Shown here: in pieces, positions 52,101 through 59,669 of the stretch
Numbering within the stretch: position 1 is the stretch's first letter
How the letters are laid out: the number at the start of each line of letters is the position of its first letter
NCBI GenBank assembly: GCA_938040055.1
Contig: CALHWY010000030.1
Span: 1-64,000, forward strand
Direction of reading: 5' to 3'
Length of the DNA: 64,000 nt
Source of the DNA: an uncultured Endomicrobiia bacterium
Lineage (GTDB): Bacteria; Elusimicrobiota; Endomicrobiia; Endomicrobiales; Endomicrobiaceae
Notes under the pieces: generated by a model
What the model saw: the letters and a program-made list of their open reading frames with translations, nothing else
Told to the model about the DNA's origin: nothing
Databases searched by the model: none
Made by a program: the position numbers and the translations under genes

Positions 52101-54725
52101 GTAAAACTTGATAACGCCGCTCTGGTAAACATTTTAAACGAAAACGGGCTTAATCTTCCGAGCGAACAGGAGTTTATCGGCAAAAGGGAAAAAGAAAATA
52201 TACGCAAATCCATGACATCCGGGCTAAGAATAACCGAAAGCCCTGAAATCATATGTCTGCCGACTTCGGACGGAGACGGAACGTATGTCGCGGGCGATAT
52301 TACTTTTGACAGAGCGTCCGTCCGGAAAAACAATATACTCGTGGTGCCGTATACTACGCCGGACGACGTGAAAGCCATTGAAACCGCTAAAGGCATCATC
52401 ACTACCAGCGGCGGACTTTTAAGCCATGCGGCGATTACCACGAGAGAATACAGGAAACCTTCCGTTATCGTTCCCGGCGCCGCGCTGACCGCGGAATATA
52501 TCGACGCCGTGTATTATGTTCAGTCCGGCGACATAGAAAAAATAGGAGACGCCAGCGTTAAAAAGGTTGCCGAGCAGAGAAAGAACATACCCGAAGGGGC
52601 GAGAGTGCTGCTTAACGGAGAAACCGGAAATATTCTGCTGTTTGACGATATCGACATAACGGTTCTTGACGAACTGCAGTCCGCGATAGACAATGCGGAC
52701 GCCGACGGATTGTCGGTTTTTTTCGGAAAATACAAAGACGACGAAAAAATCGGAAAGCTTGTCGAATACGCGTATTTTCAGATAACCGGCAACGTCCGCC
52801 TCAAAAAGATGCTCGACGCTCTTTTCGGAGACGGGACGGTCAAAATGCCGGAAGTCGTCAAAAACAAAGTAAAAGAGCTTAATGAGGGATATTTCAATGA
52901 AAAAATGCGCATTATCGAAGAGGCTCTGGATACGCTTGAGAGAACGGAAAACATAAACATAGCTTACGGGATATACGATAAGCTGATAAGCAAACTGAGT
53001 TTTATAAAGACCGACAAAGAAAACGAGGCGGTAAAAAAACGCTTGCTGGCAAGAATTACGGAATTGGATTCGGAGAAAAAAATAAGAGACAAAGTTTATG
53101 AATATGTCAGCGAGGTCATAAGAATGGCGAAAAGATACGCAAACAAAAAAAATCTCAGTGAAGGCGATATAGGAGAAATGGTTAAAATACAGCTTCGGGC
53201 CGCCGTGTATAATTATTATGTCGCGGACGCCGAAACGAGAGAAGATCTCCGCAATATTAAAAAAGAGCTTATGGAAGTCATTTCCGAAATCGATAAAATA
53301 CTGGGCGGCTATCAGTCCAGGCGCAAAACCGCCGATATAGACAATGAAATATCCTTTTTCGACGAAATATATTATGAGGATATTTTCAGATTCGGTTCAA
53401 AAACCACGGAGCTCGCTTCTATGTACAGACAGCTCAAAATAAAAAACAATTTTAATGTTTCGGTTCCTATGGGAATAGGAATAAGCGCAAACGTATTTGA
53501 TATTTATTTTGAAAGTACCGGAAAGTCCGGGAAATATAAAGAGCTGTCCGAAAAATTCAGAGACGCCGTCAATAAAAAAGATATCGCCGCAGCGAAAGAG
53601 GCGGCTGCCGAAATAAAGAATCTCATAGGCGGGGAAAATCTTGAAGAAAAATACGCAAAAGCCAGGGAAGAGCTCGGCGGCAAAATCCGGGAACTGCTTA
53701 AAGACGGCGTCAAATATTGCGTGAGATCTTCGGGAGTGGGGGAAGACGGAGAAAACAGGGCTTATGCCGGAATGGGAGAAAGCATGCTTAACAAAGAGCG
53801 CGGCAAAATATTTTCACATATCGAAGAATGCTGGAAATCTTTCTATTCCGACCGGAGCATAGAATATATGGCCGAGAACGGGAAAGTCGTAAAACCGGCG
53901 GTCTTGATACAGGAAATGGTAAATTCCGCCAAATCGGGGGTTGTGTTCAGCAGAGATAAATACGGAAGAGCGACTATAGAAGTTGCATACGGGCTCGGGG
54001 AAGGGGTCGTGTCAAACACCGTGACGCCTGACACGATAATCGCGGATCTGGAAAAAGGAGAGGCGATCGATTATTCCGTAGCGGAAAAAAATCTGCGCAT
54101 TGTGGCCGCCGACGACGGAACGGAACTCCGGCCTGTCGCCGAAGGCGTCAACAAGAGAGTTCTGGACGCTAAGGAAATCAAATATCTCTCGGAAATAGTA
54201 ATGGCTTTGGAAAGCAACGCGGGCTATCCCGTAGATGTCGAGTTTGCGTTTGACGAAAAGGGGCATCTTTTCATTCTTCAGAGAAGAGCCATTACCACGC
54301 TGGAAAATGCTTCTCCGGCTTCTCCCGTTTATGTCGAGAGACAATATAATATAATTCTGACAGCGGAAGATTGGCCGGAAAATGATAAAAATTCCATAGT
54401 GGTAAATATCGTTCATCCTGACAAAAACGAGTCTGTCAGCGTGCGCTTTAAAGAAAGCAGAAATAGCAATATCGTACTTTCTTTGCCTTCCGAATACGGC
54501 GATATTATAGAAAAAGAAGCTTTTATCGCAGAACTTCTAGAGAGAATAAATAATGATGGCGTGGTTTTAAAGCGCCTCAAAAAACATATGCCCGGCGTTC
54601 CGGTTAAAAAAGGAAAAATCGGATTGCTGCCGCCTCTGTATTATGAAGGCGGCGCGGAACTGAAAGTTCCGGACGAGATGCGTCCGTCTCCGAAATTGAT
54701 GCGTGAAATGCTTTCGGCCGCATAG
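46134..54725 (+). CDS. Giant multidomain protein B, paralogue of A
   Basis: 2863 residues from the ATG at 46134, which has GGGGAAC before it (an ATG at 46122 is in frame but has no ribosome binding site). It repeats the order of protein A: signal/anchor (about 15-37); TraB/ChaN-like domain (NIQDLHCHGETQ, ITGGFHSGGLE); CPBP core with IEEAVFRFLPF (about 656), TFLHN (696) and LAHVLNN (748); middle domain from about 1587 (LINAIHQT, HSVDIFFNF, FEKVLKKLGFQVEA); swivel domain TTSGGLLSHAAITTRE with H2098; ATP-grasp with VRSSGVGEDGE (2530) and VDVEFAFDEKGHLFILQRRA (about 2700). Relative to A it has about 440 extra, mostly helical residues between the protease core and the middle domain. Both end in a similar short motif (LLAAA, MLSAA). 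A terminator follows. Confidence 0.85.
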   Translation: MEKFLFKLCLRLKDFKKAVSVFICLSLLISSVFVPEPAHASAEENFAADFRIPASMGRIVAEKYFGGDEIIVNIQDLHCHGETQKNICKILGFLDEKYGLDGVFLEGAAGEIDTGLLSELASTEIGKNTVEKLCESGYLGGAEYYAALNKKDKFIKGIEDKTLYDRNIALLNKIMAVKPEVSEICDSLIGEMLTVKRDYGNKDTRRLDSLISKFNKNKIKSEKYYPALIKTASSLGFDTDDYPAIKAYSESLKKSKSINSEKTRFQFGVFFSELKNKIPYKEYTRLSQKSASFANIEDISSELADYDAKYSICEKAGLSHLKNFLNYLQFSDKVNPVELIREEKNIKEDLYSALGKTKYEREVFFLFDFIPSVQGYFTADITAEELEFFRSNFARFERIWCSYFAQNTAEKLSPYADMLSEYHDNNVKRDAVFADFLLKNSRRPDFAKTAAKKNIKAVITGGFHSGGLEKIFSDNKISYVTIMPKVTSGIEEARGIYADTIKSYSSIAASAINIKPFMSERINESLPKVISGAFSALSNISFADNDAKKTQLYEFVQKEFINKRSGDDIVVSKWEIDAFKDGKMTVSVVYKNKTGGNEIPARYEFSGNKFRTLSGESGGETRWRGKRLLSMPDGFFKNAKTPFYKFYTVIAAPVIEEAVFRFLPFVLAGAFFSNPVSFVPAAVTVATGVFLFTFLHNIKNKSANVNFYFSDPRMRYIFFSSIFLTAVFLITAAAAAPFAAYGVSVLAHVLNNAFVLSGKLRGFVLNAAEKAPKEAALENYDDMVEELEYLVNGKTYGNYSGSWEVADELKARFNAVVEKLREAGGMPVDEKYAAAARQINELYRLLLTEELKAGNEYYGVFLADMRKALEKAGKYVRYEETGETVYDEISATVFDVLSKELGNALRGLQYRDEKNNAVLRDAESKMDSLTEDMSAAQKKAVVRGVLEQLAPFIEKDNKNSGKYTGDVNIKFMQLSLYFEDGSEAEDSLFSRFLKSFDERWESNEKYKNASPEHHNDNNISNWESDLRTKMVAFFSLMYPFSTKYAFKIIRSLYRYKYINNEKIPYGAKELVLSRYGETKKYFLSIARDGVDAELADGLSETVKKLKKINFSDTEDEKQRKESVKELEFLTDKINDTTMILAERQVLILLTLALKLVRENNAQWAVLADAVAPVLKSSVHKRKEIITEDIIKRLQEIGEAVNIEEDEFMNSFVPLTARIIAGSHRKSETNKQIRKTLYETAKKLYEKSVEKESAELNGKAFKVLETVAANAPGSAEIMSDMFRDFGVNADTLNLCVDSCRKAEIREFVFFFPENDEKIVYSENTVEIIMRAADIADLSGIIKNACGSGAQNGTKLAGALIDGLYSLAQNDSAHMPVRIRAARLLGRTAQKAQTEFAEKLDTLRINGLFHSLEMLSEVAAPYVYIGKPDTGRGLFAEKDYMSVFNYTRILKHIPEEMLSEWKIFFKNPVFLDVKGVTDKNNEKIKAIAEEFEKLQEVLKFNFLALEAASKLTVKSPVRDFENIMFNISKMAESLTKINEGHGQAGMRAIEKIMDEIRSGDGLNEQFIKRQNTIGKWDEDKIDQIDGINTLINAIHQTSISDFKKQIANLQKMNDEDVRTVTASGYNKDEASRENVKIVGYDLSGEKHINRDVKNFFIKLAEGNVSIDNFIFKEALVVWSTRLFAHSVDIFFNFGENDRGMTVYYHEGGRSTGNSARVIYFEKVLKKLGFQVEADSRTDINLPGTCGLKAVLNKNAGLNDSMDLVGIAGKTIMLFKHSTNLDMQLEDEVFDRYARNFSEEILERLVEKFMAGEIWYGYNYIPNGRTAFTKDVQDRVPAESLDYVNGTFNGILQYLGLPLIKTHGYRREKLTQSMIDKYLNREIERAYIEGRIIVNKDGMLAPEENYDIINSFVSSVMNSQENENEAVRQSKTINLAGKRKFNYRTLGFVGSYMFVSGVYRTPSGNIFIQGLMNPSTGRVKYAFSEYVGEDGRVKLDNAALVNILNENGLNLPSEQEFIGKREKENIRKSMTSGLRITESPEIICLPTSDGDGTYVAGDITFDRASVRKNNILVVPYTTPDDVKAIETAKGIITTSGGLLSHAAITTREYRKPSVIVPGAALTAEYIDAVYYVQSGDIEKIGDASVKKVAEQRKNIPEGARVLLNGETGNILLFDDIDITVLDELQSAIDNADADGLSVFFGKYKDDEKIGKLVEYAYFQITGNVRLKKMLDALFGDGTVKMPEVVKNKVKELNEGYFNEKMRIIEEALDTLERTENINIAYGIYDKLISKLSFIKTDKENEAVKKRLLARITELDSEKKIRDKVYEYVSEVIRMAKRYANKKNLSEGDIGEMVKIQLRAAVYNYYVADAETREDLRNIKKELMEVISEIDKILGGYQSRRKTADIDNEISFFDEIYYEDIFRFGSKTTELASMYRQLKIKNNFNVSVPMGIGISANVFDIYFESTGKSGKYKELSEKFRDAVNKKDIAAAKEAAAEIKNLIGGENLEEKYAKAREELGGKIRELLKDGVKYCVRSSGVGEDGENRAYAGMGESMLNKERGKIFSHIEECWKSFYSDRSIEYMAENGKVVKPAVLIQEMVNSAKSGVVFSRDKYGRATIEVAYGLGEGVVSNTVTPDTIIADLEKGEAIDYSVAEKNLRIVAADDGTELRPVAEGVNKRVLDAKEIKYLSEIVMALESNAGYPVDVEFAFDEKGHLFILQRRAITTLENASPASPVYVERQYNIILTAEDWPENDKNSIVVNIVHPDKNESVSVRFKESRNSNIVLSLPSEYGDIIEKEAFIAELLERINNDGVVLKRLKKHMPGVPVKKGKIGLLPPLYYEGGAELKVPDEMRPSPKLMREMLSAA

Positions 54726-54747
54726 GAGTAAACTTTATTATTTTTGC

Positions 54748-54793
54748 CTGCGGCGGACTTAATGCGTAAAAAATGCCGCCGCAGACTGTTTTT
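54748..54793 (+). terminator. Intrinsic terminator of the giant locus
   Basis: CTGCGGCGG (54748-54756) and CCGCCGCAG (54776-54784) form a perfect nine-base stem over a 19-base loop, with TTTTT at 54789-54793 four bases after the stem. Confidence 0.7.
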
Positions 54794-55008
54794 GTCCCGG
54801 GATATTACAATGTTTGAAAACGCGGAAAATATTATGAAAGTTTTCTGAACCCGTTTATGCGGTTTAAAAAAATGGCTTTGCATTGCGTGCGGGTTAACAT
54901 AAACGCGGAAAAATCAAGCGCCGGCAAAAACCGCGCGCAAAAAGCGTCTTTTGCCGCTTTCGCGATTGTTTTTGCTTTCCGCCGATTTCTTTTGCCGCGC
55001 GGAAATTG

Positions 55009-55014
55009 TATAAT
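55009..55014 (+). promoter_or_regulatory. Possible -10 box of ychF
   Basis: Perfect TATAAT 34 bases before the ychF start. No good -35 at the right distance, so tentative. Confidence 0.35.
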
Positions 55015-55047
55015 AAACGCTTACAATAAACTTATACAGAGGATTAT

Positions 55048-56145
55048 ATGAAACTGGGCATAGTAGGTTTGCCGAATGTGGGAAAATCAACATTGTTTAA
55101 TGCCATAACAAAAGCGGGCGCGGAAGTCGCGAACTACCCTTTCTGCACAATTGATCCCAATGTGGGAGTTGTCACGGTTCCGGACAAAAGACTGGATTTC
55201 CTTGAAAAAGTATACCGTTCGAAGAAAAAAATTCCCGCGGCCGTCGAATTTGTGGATATAGCCGGACTTGTTAAAGGCGCCTCGCGCGGGGAAGGTCTAG
55301 GCAATCAGTTCTTGGCGCATATAAGAGAAACCGCCGCCATAGTGCATGTGGTAAGATGTTTTGAAAGCGGCGGCATAACGCATGTCATGGGCGGGGTTGA
55401 TCCTTTGAGGGATATTGAGATAATTGAGACGGAACTTATTCTGGCGGATATGGAAGCGGTGGACAAAAAACTTGAAAGGCTTGAAAAAGGCATAAGGCTT
55501 AATGACAAAAAAATTATCGCGCAAAGAGAGTTTGCGCTTAAGGCGAAAGCTCATCTTGAAGCGGGAAATCCCGCCAGAACTTTGCCGTTTAACGAAGACG
55601 AAAAACTTATTCTTAGAGATTTTTTTCTTATAACGGCAAAACCCGTTTTATATGTCTGCAATGTCGCCGAGGGGGAGCCCTCGCACATGGATAATGTACA
55701 TACAGGGGCGGTCGCGGCGAAAGCGGCGAAAGAAGGCGCGCAGGCTATTTCGGTTTGCGCAAAGATTGAAGCCGAGCTTTCCGAATTGTCCGACGGCGAC
55801 AGAGAAATATTTTTAAAAGATCTCGGCATTGAAGAAGCGGGGCTGAGCCGTCTTATAAAAGCCGGATACGAACTTCTGGGCCTTGCGACTTTTTTAACCG
55901 CCGGAGAAAGCGAGACGCGCGCATGGACGATAAAAAAAGGCTTTTTGGCTCCGCAGGCCGCCGGAGTTATACATTCCGACTTTGAAAGAGGCTTTATAAG
56001 AGCGGAGGTAATGAGTTTTAACGATCTTTACAGGCTCGGAAGCGAAAAGGCCGTCAGAGACGCCGGACTTTTAAGGAGCGAAGGCAAAGATTATATAGTT
56101 AAAGACGGCGACATAATTGAATTCAGGTTTAACGTCACAAAATAA
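55048..56145 (+). CDS. ychF: Redox-regulated ATPase YchF/OLA1
   Basis: Universally conserved P-loop NTPase of the Obg-related group, 365 residues, which prefers ATP and binds ribosomes. G1 is LGIVGLPNVGKSTLFNAI, the switch has NYPFCTIDPNVGVV, G3 is VDIAGLVKGASRGEGLGNQFL, and the altered G4 is YVCNVAEGE. The C-terminal TGS domain includes TAGESETRAWTIKKG and ends DGDIIEFRFNV. AGAGG precedes the ATG. Confidence 0.97.
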   Translation: MKLGIVGLPNVGKSTLFNAITKAGAEVANYPFCTIDPNVGVVTVPDKRLDFLEKVYRSKKKIPAAVEFVDIAGLVKGASRGEGLGNQFLAHIRETAAIVHVVRCFESGGITHVMGGVDPLRDIEIIETELILADMEAVDKKLERLEKGIRLNDKKIIAQREFALKAKAHLEAGNPARTLPFNEDEKLILRDFFLITAKPVLYVCNVAEGEPSHMDNVHTGAVAAKAAKEGAQAISVCAKIEAELSELSDGDREIFLKDLGIEEAGLSRLIKAGYELLGLATFLTAGESETRAWTIKKGFLAPQAAGVIHSDFERGFIRAEVMSFNDLYRLGSEKAVRDAGLLRSEGKDYIVKDGDIIEFRFNVTK

Positions 56146-56164
56146 TTTTTTTAGGGATGCGCAA

Positions 56165-56710
56165 ATGAAAACTCTTGACGAAATAATAAAAGGGCGGAAA
56201 AGCACAAGAAATTATAAGAGCGATCCCGTCGAAAAAGAGAAAATTATGCTGCTTCTTGAGGCCGCCCGCCTTGCGCCTTCGGCATGCAATGCCCAGCCGT
56301 GGAAATTCATCGTTGTGGAAAATCCGCGTCTTAAAGAAGATGTGGTCAAAGAAGGGCTCAATAATCTTGTCGTCGCAAACAGATGGGCCCAAGACGCTCC
56401 GGTTATTATAGCCGTTTGCAGCCTGACAAAATTTTTTGTGCACAAAGTGGCGGAAAAGATCCAGGACGTCGACTATCATCTTATCGATCTGGGAATAGCG
56501 TGCGAGCATCTGGTTTTAAAAGCCGAAGAACTGGGGCTGGGAACATGTTATATAGGCTGGTTCAGGGGAAAAGAAATAAAAAAAATACTGAAAATACCTT
56601 CTTCGCACAAAATCGAATGTCTTATAACTTTAGGATATCCGAAAGAAACGGAGCAAACTTCCGCGCGCGCGGCAAGAAAAAGCATTGAAGAGATAGCTGA
56701 ATTTAAATAA
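56165..56710 (+). CDS. Nitroreductase family flavoprotein
   Basis: FMN-dependent oxidoreductase of 181 residues. The N-terminal RKSTRNYKSDPV and APSACNAQPWKFIV are the flavin-phosphate-binding segments; LGIACEHLVLKAEELGLGTCYIGW is the central helix and LGYPKETE the C-terminal motif. Substrate cannot be inferred. The ATG at 56165 follows AGGGATG; the frame extends upstream into the end of ychF but without a good start. Likely co-transcribed with ychF. Confidence 0.92.
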   Translation: MKTLDEIIKGRKSTRNYKSDPVEKEKIMLLLEAARLAPSACNAQPWKFIVVENPRLKEDVVKEGLNNLVVANRWAQDAPVIIAVCSLTKFFVHKVAEKIQDVDYHLIDLGIACEHLVLKAEELGLGTCYIGWFRGKEIKKILKIPSSHKIECLITLGYPKETEQTSARAARKSIEEIAEFK

Positions 56711-57171
56711 AAAGAAAAGTTTGAAAACGAACGGGGTCCGTCTGCGCCGGGTTTTTTGCCGATGAAGCGGAAATTGCCGCCGCAAAAATTTATCCGCGAC
56801 ATTCGGGGCGCGCGCTGTTTCCGGAGTTTTTAGCGCGCATAAAACCGAAAGTCCTTATATTCCCGCATGAAGACGGAAGCTGGATTTTTTAAGATATTCC
56901 GCGGCCGGCGGGAAAGGAAAGATATCATTTTAGGGTAAAACCGGAAGTTCGGTAATACGGATGAAAAAAAGCGATGGCGGAAAGAGAGAGCTGATTTACG
57001 GCAGATTTTTTAAGGGCGGGTTTTCTGGAATGTTTTTATGCCGTCAGCAATAACCGCGCTTTTGCGGACGCGCGAAAGATGAATTTTGAAATTACAGTCA
57101 AATTAAAATACCGCCTTTGAAGGTTTTGGGCGGTGTTTTTAAATATCATATTTCAAGAGGCCGGATAAATA
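56711..57171. other. 461-base gap with a start-less open frame and a hairpin
   Basis: Positions 56725-56892 form 55 stop-free codons with protein-like composition (FFADEAEIAAAKIY, FPEFLARIKPKVLIFPHEDG) but no start codon; probably a relic. A terminator-like hairpin sits at 57110-57140. No other feature found. Confidence 0.35.
57110..57140 (+). terminator. Terminator or attenuator just upstream of terC
   Basis: ACCGCC (57110-57115) pairs with GGCGGT (57129-57134) across a 13-base loop, followed by GTTTTT. Only 31 bases separate it from the TerC start, leaving little room for a separate promoter, so it may be an attenuator in the terC leader. Confidence 0.55.
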
Positions 57172-58089
57172 ATGAATCATCATTTGATTATGTGGATCGC
57201 TTTCTGGGCAGTTGTAGCGGCCGCTTTGTTTATAGATCTTGTCATATTAAACAAACATCAGGGCAATGTCAGTATGAAAGAAGCGGCGGTTATGGTCTGC
57301 GCATGGGCCGCTTTGGCGCTGTCTTTCGGGGCCGCTATATATTTTGTCTTTACTCCCGCAATGGCTTTGGAATATGTTACGGGCTATTTAGTCGAATATT
57401 CTTTATCCGTAGACAATATGTTCGTTTTTCTTATGATATTTTCTTATTTCGCCGTTCCGAAACGCCGTCAGCCGAAAGTGCTTATGTACGGCATTATAGG
57501 AGCCGTATTGCTGAGATTTTTGTTTGTTTTCATAGGCGTGCAGCTTATAAACGCGTTTACGTGGATAATATATGTTTTCGGAATAATCCTTATTCTGACG
57601 GCTGTTAAAATGATGGCGAAAAAAGACGAAAAAATTGATCCTTCCGGAAATATCGCTTACAGGGCTTTAAAAAAGATTTATCCTTTCAAAGCCGAACACG
57701 GCACTGACAAATTTTTTATAAGAGAGGGAGGAATTTTGTACGCCACTCCGATGCTGGCGTCGGTTGTCGTCGTGGAAATGAGCGATATAATCTTCGCCGT
57801 AGATTCCATCCCGGCGGTGTTATCGATTTCAAGAGACACGTTTATAGTTTACACGTCCAATATTTTTGCCGTTATAGGATTAAGATCTTTGTATTTTCTT
57901 CTTTCCAGTCTTGCGGCGCGGTTCCGGCTTTTGCATTACGGCGTTGCTTTTATACTGATCTTCGTCGGAGTTAAAATGATAATATCTCCTTTTTACCATA
58001 TACCCACCCCCGCCTCTTTGGCGGTCATCGTTTCGGTTTTGGCAGCGTCTGTAATCATTTCCGAGTTCCGTGACAAAAGGCGTTCTTAA
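57172..58089 (+). CDS. TerC/Alx family membrane protein
   Basis: 305 residues with about eight or nine membrane helices. The family's signature acidic segments are present: YLVEYSLSVDNMFVFLMIF and VVVEMSDIIFAVDSIPAVLSISRDTFIVYTSN, with RSLYFLL after them. TerC/Alx proteins take part in metal (Mn2+) export and metalation of exported proteins, and were first linked to tellurite resistance. AGAGG is before the ATG at 57172. No yybP-ykoY riboswitch could be recognised upstream, though a hairpin is present. Confidence 0.93.
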   Translation: MNHHLIMWIAFWAVVAAALFIDLVILNKHQGNVSMKEAAVMVCAWAALALSFGAAIYFVFTPAMALEYVTGYLVEYSLSVDNMFVFLMIFSYFAVPKRRQPKVLMYGIIGAVLLRFLFVFIGVQLINAFTWIIYVFGIILILTAVKMMAKKDEKIDPSGNIAYRALKKIYPFKAEHGTDKFFIREGGILYATPMLASVVVVEMSDIIFAVDSIPAVLSISRDTFIVYTSNIFAVIGLRSLYFLLSSLAARFRLLHYGVAFILIFVGVKMIISPFYHIPTPASLAVIVSVLAASVIISEFRDKRRS

Positions 58090-58624
58090 ATCTTAACCGC
58101 CCCGCCCGCTCCGGCGGATTGCGGCATAATGTTTTAAGGCGGTATCCGGCGGGGATTTGCATATGTGCGGTCCGAATATGCGTCCGGCGCGATTTTTTTA
58201 AAGGCTGGAATTTAAGCCGGATGAAACTTATGTCGGCGCGCCGTTCCGGCGAAATTTTTGCGGACTGCGGTTAAAACGGCTTTCCCGTCGTACGGTTTTT
58301 GCGGCAAACGGCTTTTACGGATCTCGAATCCAAGCTTAAGGTTGAAAAGATTCAGCACAATTATATTATTTCCCGCATAAATATATGCCCTTTCGTGCTT
58401 ATGTTTTCGCGGAAAATTTTGCCGCATTCTTTTCGTATTCGGTAAAATAACCGCCGTCCGCCCGCTTTTTTGCGCTTTTATTGCCGGAAGTTCTAATCCG
58501 GCTGCGCGAAAAATAAAAAAGCCTCCGGTTTTTGCCGAAAGCTTTTTTGTCGGGTTTTATAATGCATTCCGAAACTTTAAAATTTCGAAAGCCCGGAATT
58601 TTTTATGCCGTTGTCCCGGTCTTT
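58090..58624. other. 535-base gap between convergent genes
   Basis: Between terC (rightward) and the LexA-like gene (leftward). Holds a near-symmetrical terminator at 58515-58549. Nothing else is supported; a 71-codon minus-strand frame (58212-58427) has no ribosome binding site or recognisable motif. Confidence 0.45.
58515..58549. terminator. Bidirectional intrinsic terminator
   Basis: AAAAAAGC (58515-58522) pairs with GCTTTTTT (58541-58548), with an inner CGG/CCG pairing. The A-run and T-run make it usable on both strands, fitting its place between convergent genes. Confidence 0.7.
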
Positions 58625-59443
58625 TCAGTTTTCTTTTGAAAAGTGCCCCAGAACTTTTCCTATTATTTCAAGTTTGTTGGTTTTGATTTCTTTTTCTTTT
58701 GAATTTATATGCGATGCCGTTATTCTGCCTTTCTGCACGGAGATTTTTGCGATGGTGTAGCCCATATCGGTTTTGATAAGCATATTTTTATCGTTTAACG
58801 GGCTTATCATTTTTTTTATTACGCAAAAAGAATTTTCCGGTATTTCGGGAAGCATATTGCCGCTTTTGCAGCATACGACGAAATTCGCGTCCGAAAAAAG
58901 GCTTATGGGAAGCTCAATAAAATCTTCGTATTCATTGTCCGAATATTTAAAAAATCCTTCCTTTCTTCCTTCCGTCGTATTCATAAGCGGAATATTGACT
59001 ATTTTCGTGGGTATGGGCATGCTGTAAGTAGCTTCAAAACTTTCGATTATATTTATTCCGGCCTCTTTGAGGATGGTTATAATCCTGTCTATCTGAAGTC
59101 TGCTTAAAGGATGCCTTCCTCCAAGCCAGTTTTCAACAGAATTCGCCGGCAGTTTCAGCTTTTCCGCAAGCCATTTAGGGTTTTTTTCAAGATCTTTCAA
59201 AGCCAGAAGAGCGTTTTTTCTGACGACGGCTTCATTGCTTTTGGAATCGTAAATAAGCTGTTCTTCGCTTATATTAAAAAACTTCGCGAGCTTTGAAACT
59301 TCATAGACATTGGGAGTTCTTTTTTCATTTTCCCAGTAGTTTACGGTGACTCTTGAAATGTTAAGCTCTTTAGCCAGCTCGTCCTGGGTAAGATGTCTTT
59401 CTCTTCTCATCAATTCAAGCTTCTTTGAATTAAATTTTTTCAT
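58625..59443 (-). CDS. XRE-family regulator with second HTH and S24/LexA-like domain
   Basis: 272 residues. The N-terminal Cro/C1-type HTH (residues about 5-65) reads LTQDELAKELNISRVTVNYWENEKRTP. A second HTH-like segment lies at about 87-130 (PKWLAEKLKLPANSVENWLGG). The C-terminal part resembles S24 peptidases, with candidate nucleophile S194 in CCKSGNM and K233 in YTIAKISV. This is the build of a self-cleaving repressor like LexA or phage CI, though most autocleavage-site residues cannot be confirmed. The ATG at 59443 (GGAG nearby) begins the HTH; an in-frame ATG at 59584 would add an unlikely extension. It is divergent from the SpoVG-like gene. Confidence 0.82.
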   Translation of the reverse strand: MKKFNSKKLELMRRERHLTQDELAKELNISRVTVNYWENEKRTPNVYEVSKLAKFFNISEEQLIYDSKSNEAVVRKNALLALKDLEKNPKWLAEKLKLPANSVENWLGGRHPLSRLQIDRIITILKEAGINIIESFEATYSMPIPTKIVNIPLMNTTEGRKEGFFKYSDNEYEDFIELPISLFSDANFVVCCKSGNMLPEIPENSFCVIKKMISPLNDKNMLIKTDMGYTIAKISVQKGRITASHINSKEKEIKTNKLEIIGKVLGHFSKEN

Positions 59444-59596
59444 AAGCGGCTCCGTTGCGGTTCGCGGCGCTTTTGACGGTTTATTATGCAGTCCGCGGTC
59501 CGTTAAAATATTTGCAAAATTGTTTCCTTTGACAAGCTCTGATAAAATTTCAAACAGCAAAAAGCATGCACGCTGTTTCACCATCGCATGTTACAT

Positions 59597-59625
59597 ATGT
59601 TAGCACAAGTTAAAACTATTTTCAA
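59597..59625 (-). promoter_or_regulatory. Putative promoter of the LexA-like gene with near-palindrome
   Basis: On the minus strand TTGAAA (59625-59620), 17 bases, TAACAT (59602-59597). The -10 overlaps TTACATATGTTA (59591-59602), an imperfect palindrome centred on CATATG, which could be an operator for autoregulation. Confidence 0.45.
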
Positions 59626-59633
59626 CAATAATA

Positions 59634-59663
59634 TTGAAAGCCGAACTCCGTTTGGGTTATAAT
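59634..59663 (+). promoter_or_regulatory. Putative promoter giving a leaderless transcript
   Basis: TTGAAA (59634-59639), 18-base spacer, perfect TATAAT (59658-59663). The expected transcript start coincides with the ATG at 59670, six bases after the -10, so the mRNA would have no leader. No Shine-Dalgarno precedes that ATG. Confidence 0.6.
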
Positions 59664-59669
59664 TAAAAA

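Larger units (their letters stand above)
54726..55047. other. 322-base gap with terminator and -10 box
   Basis: Holds the terminator of the giant locus (54748-54793) and a TATAAT at 55009-55014 before ychF. A 64-codon frame at 54857-55051 has no ribosome binding site and no recognisable content. Confidence 0.5.

Noticed and set aside
54857..55051. 64-codon frame before ychF
   Set aside because: No Shine-Dalgarno, overlaps the ychF start region, no recognisable content.
57000..57171. yybP-ykoY manganese riboswitch before the TerC gene
   Set aside because: I could not find the conserved motif bases; only a simple hairpin is visible.
58321..58400. tRNA-like TCGAATCC motif
   Set aside because: No cloverleaf or acceptor stem can be formed around it.
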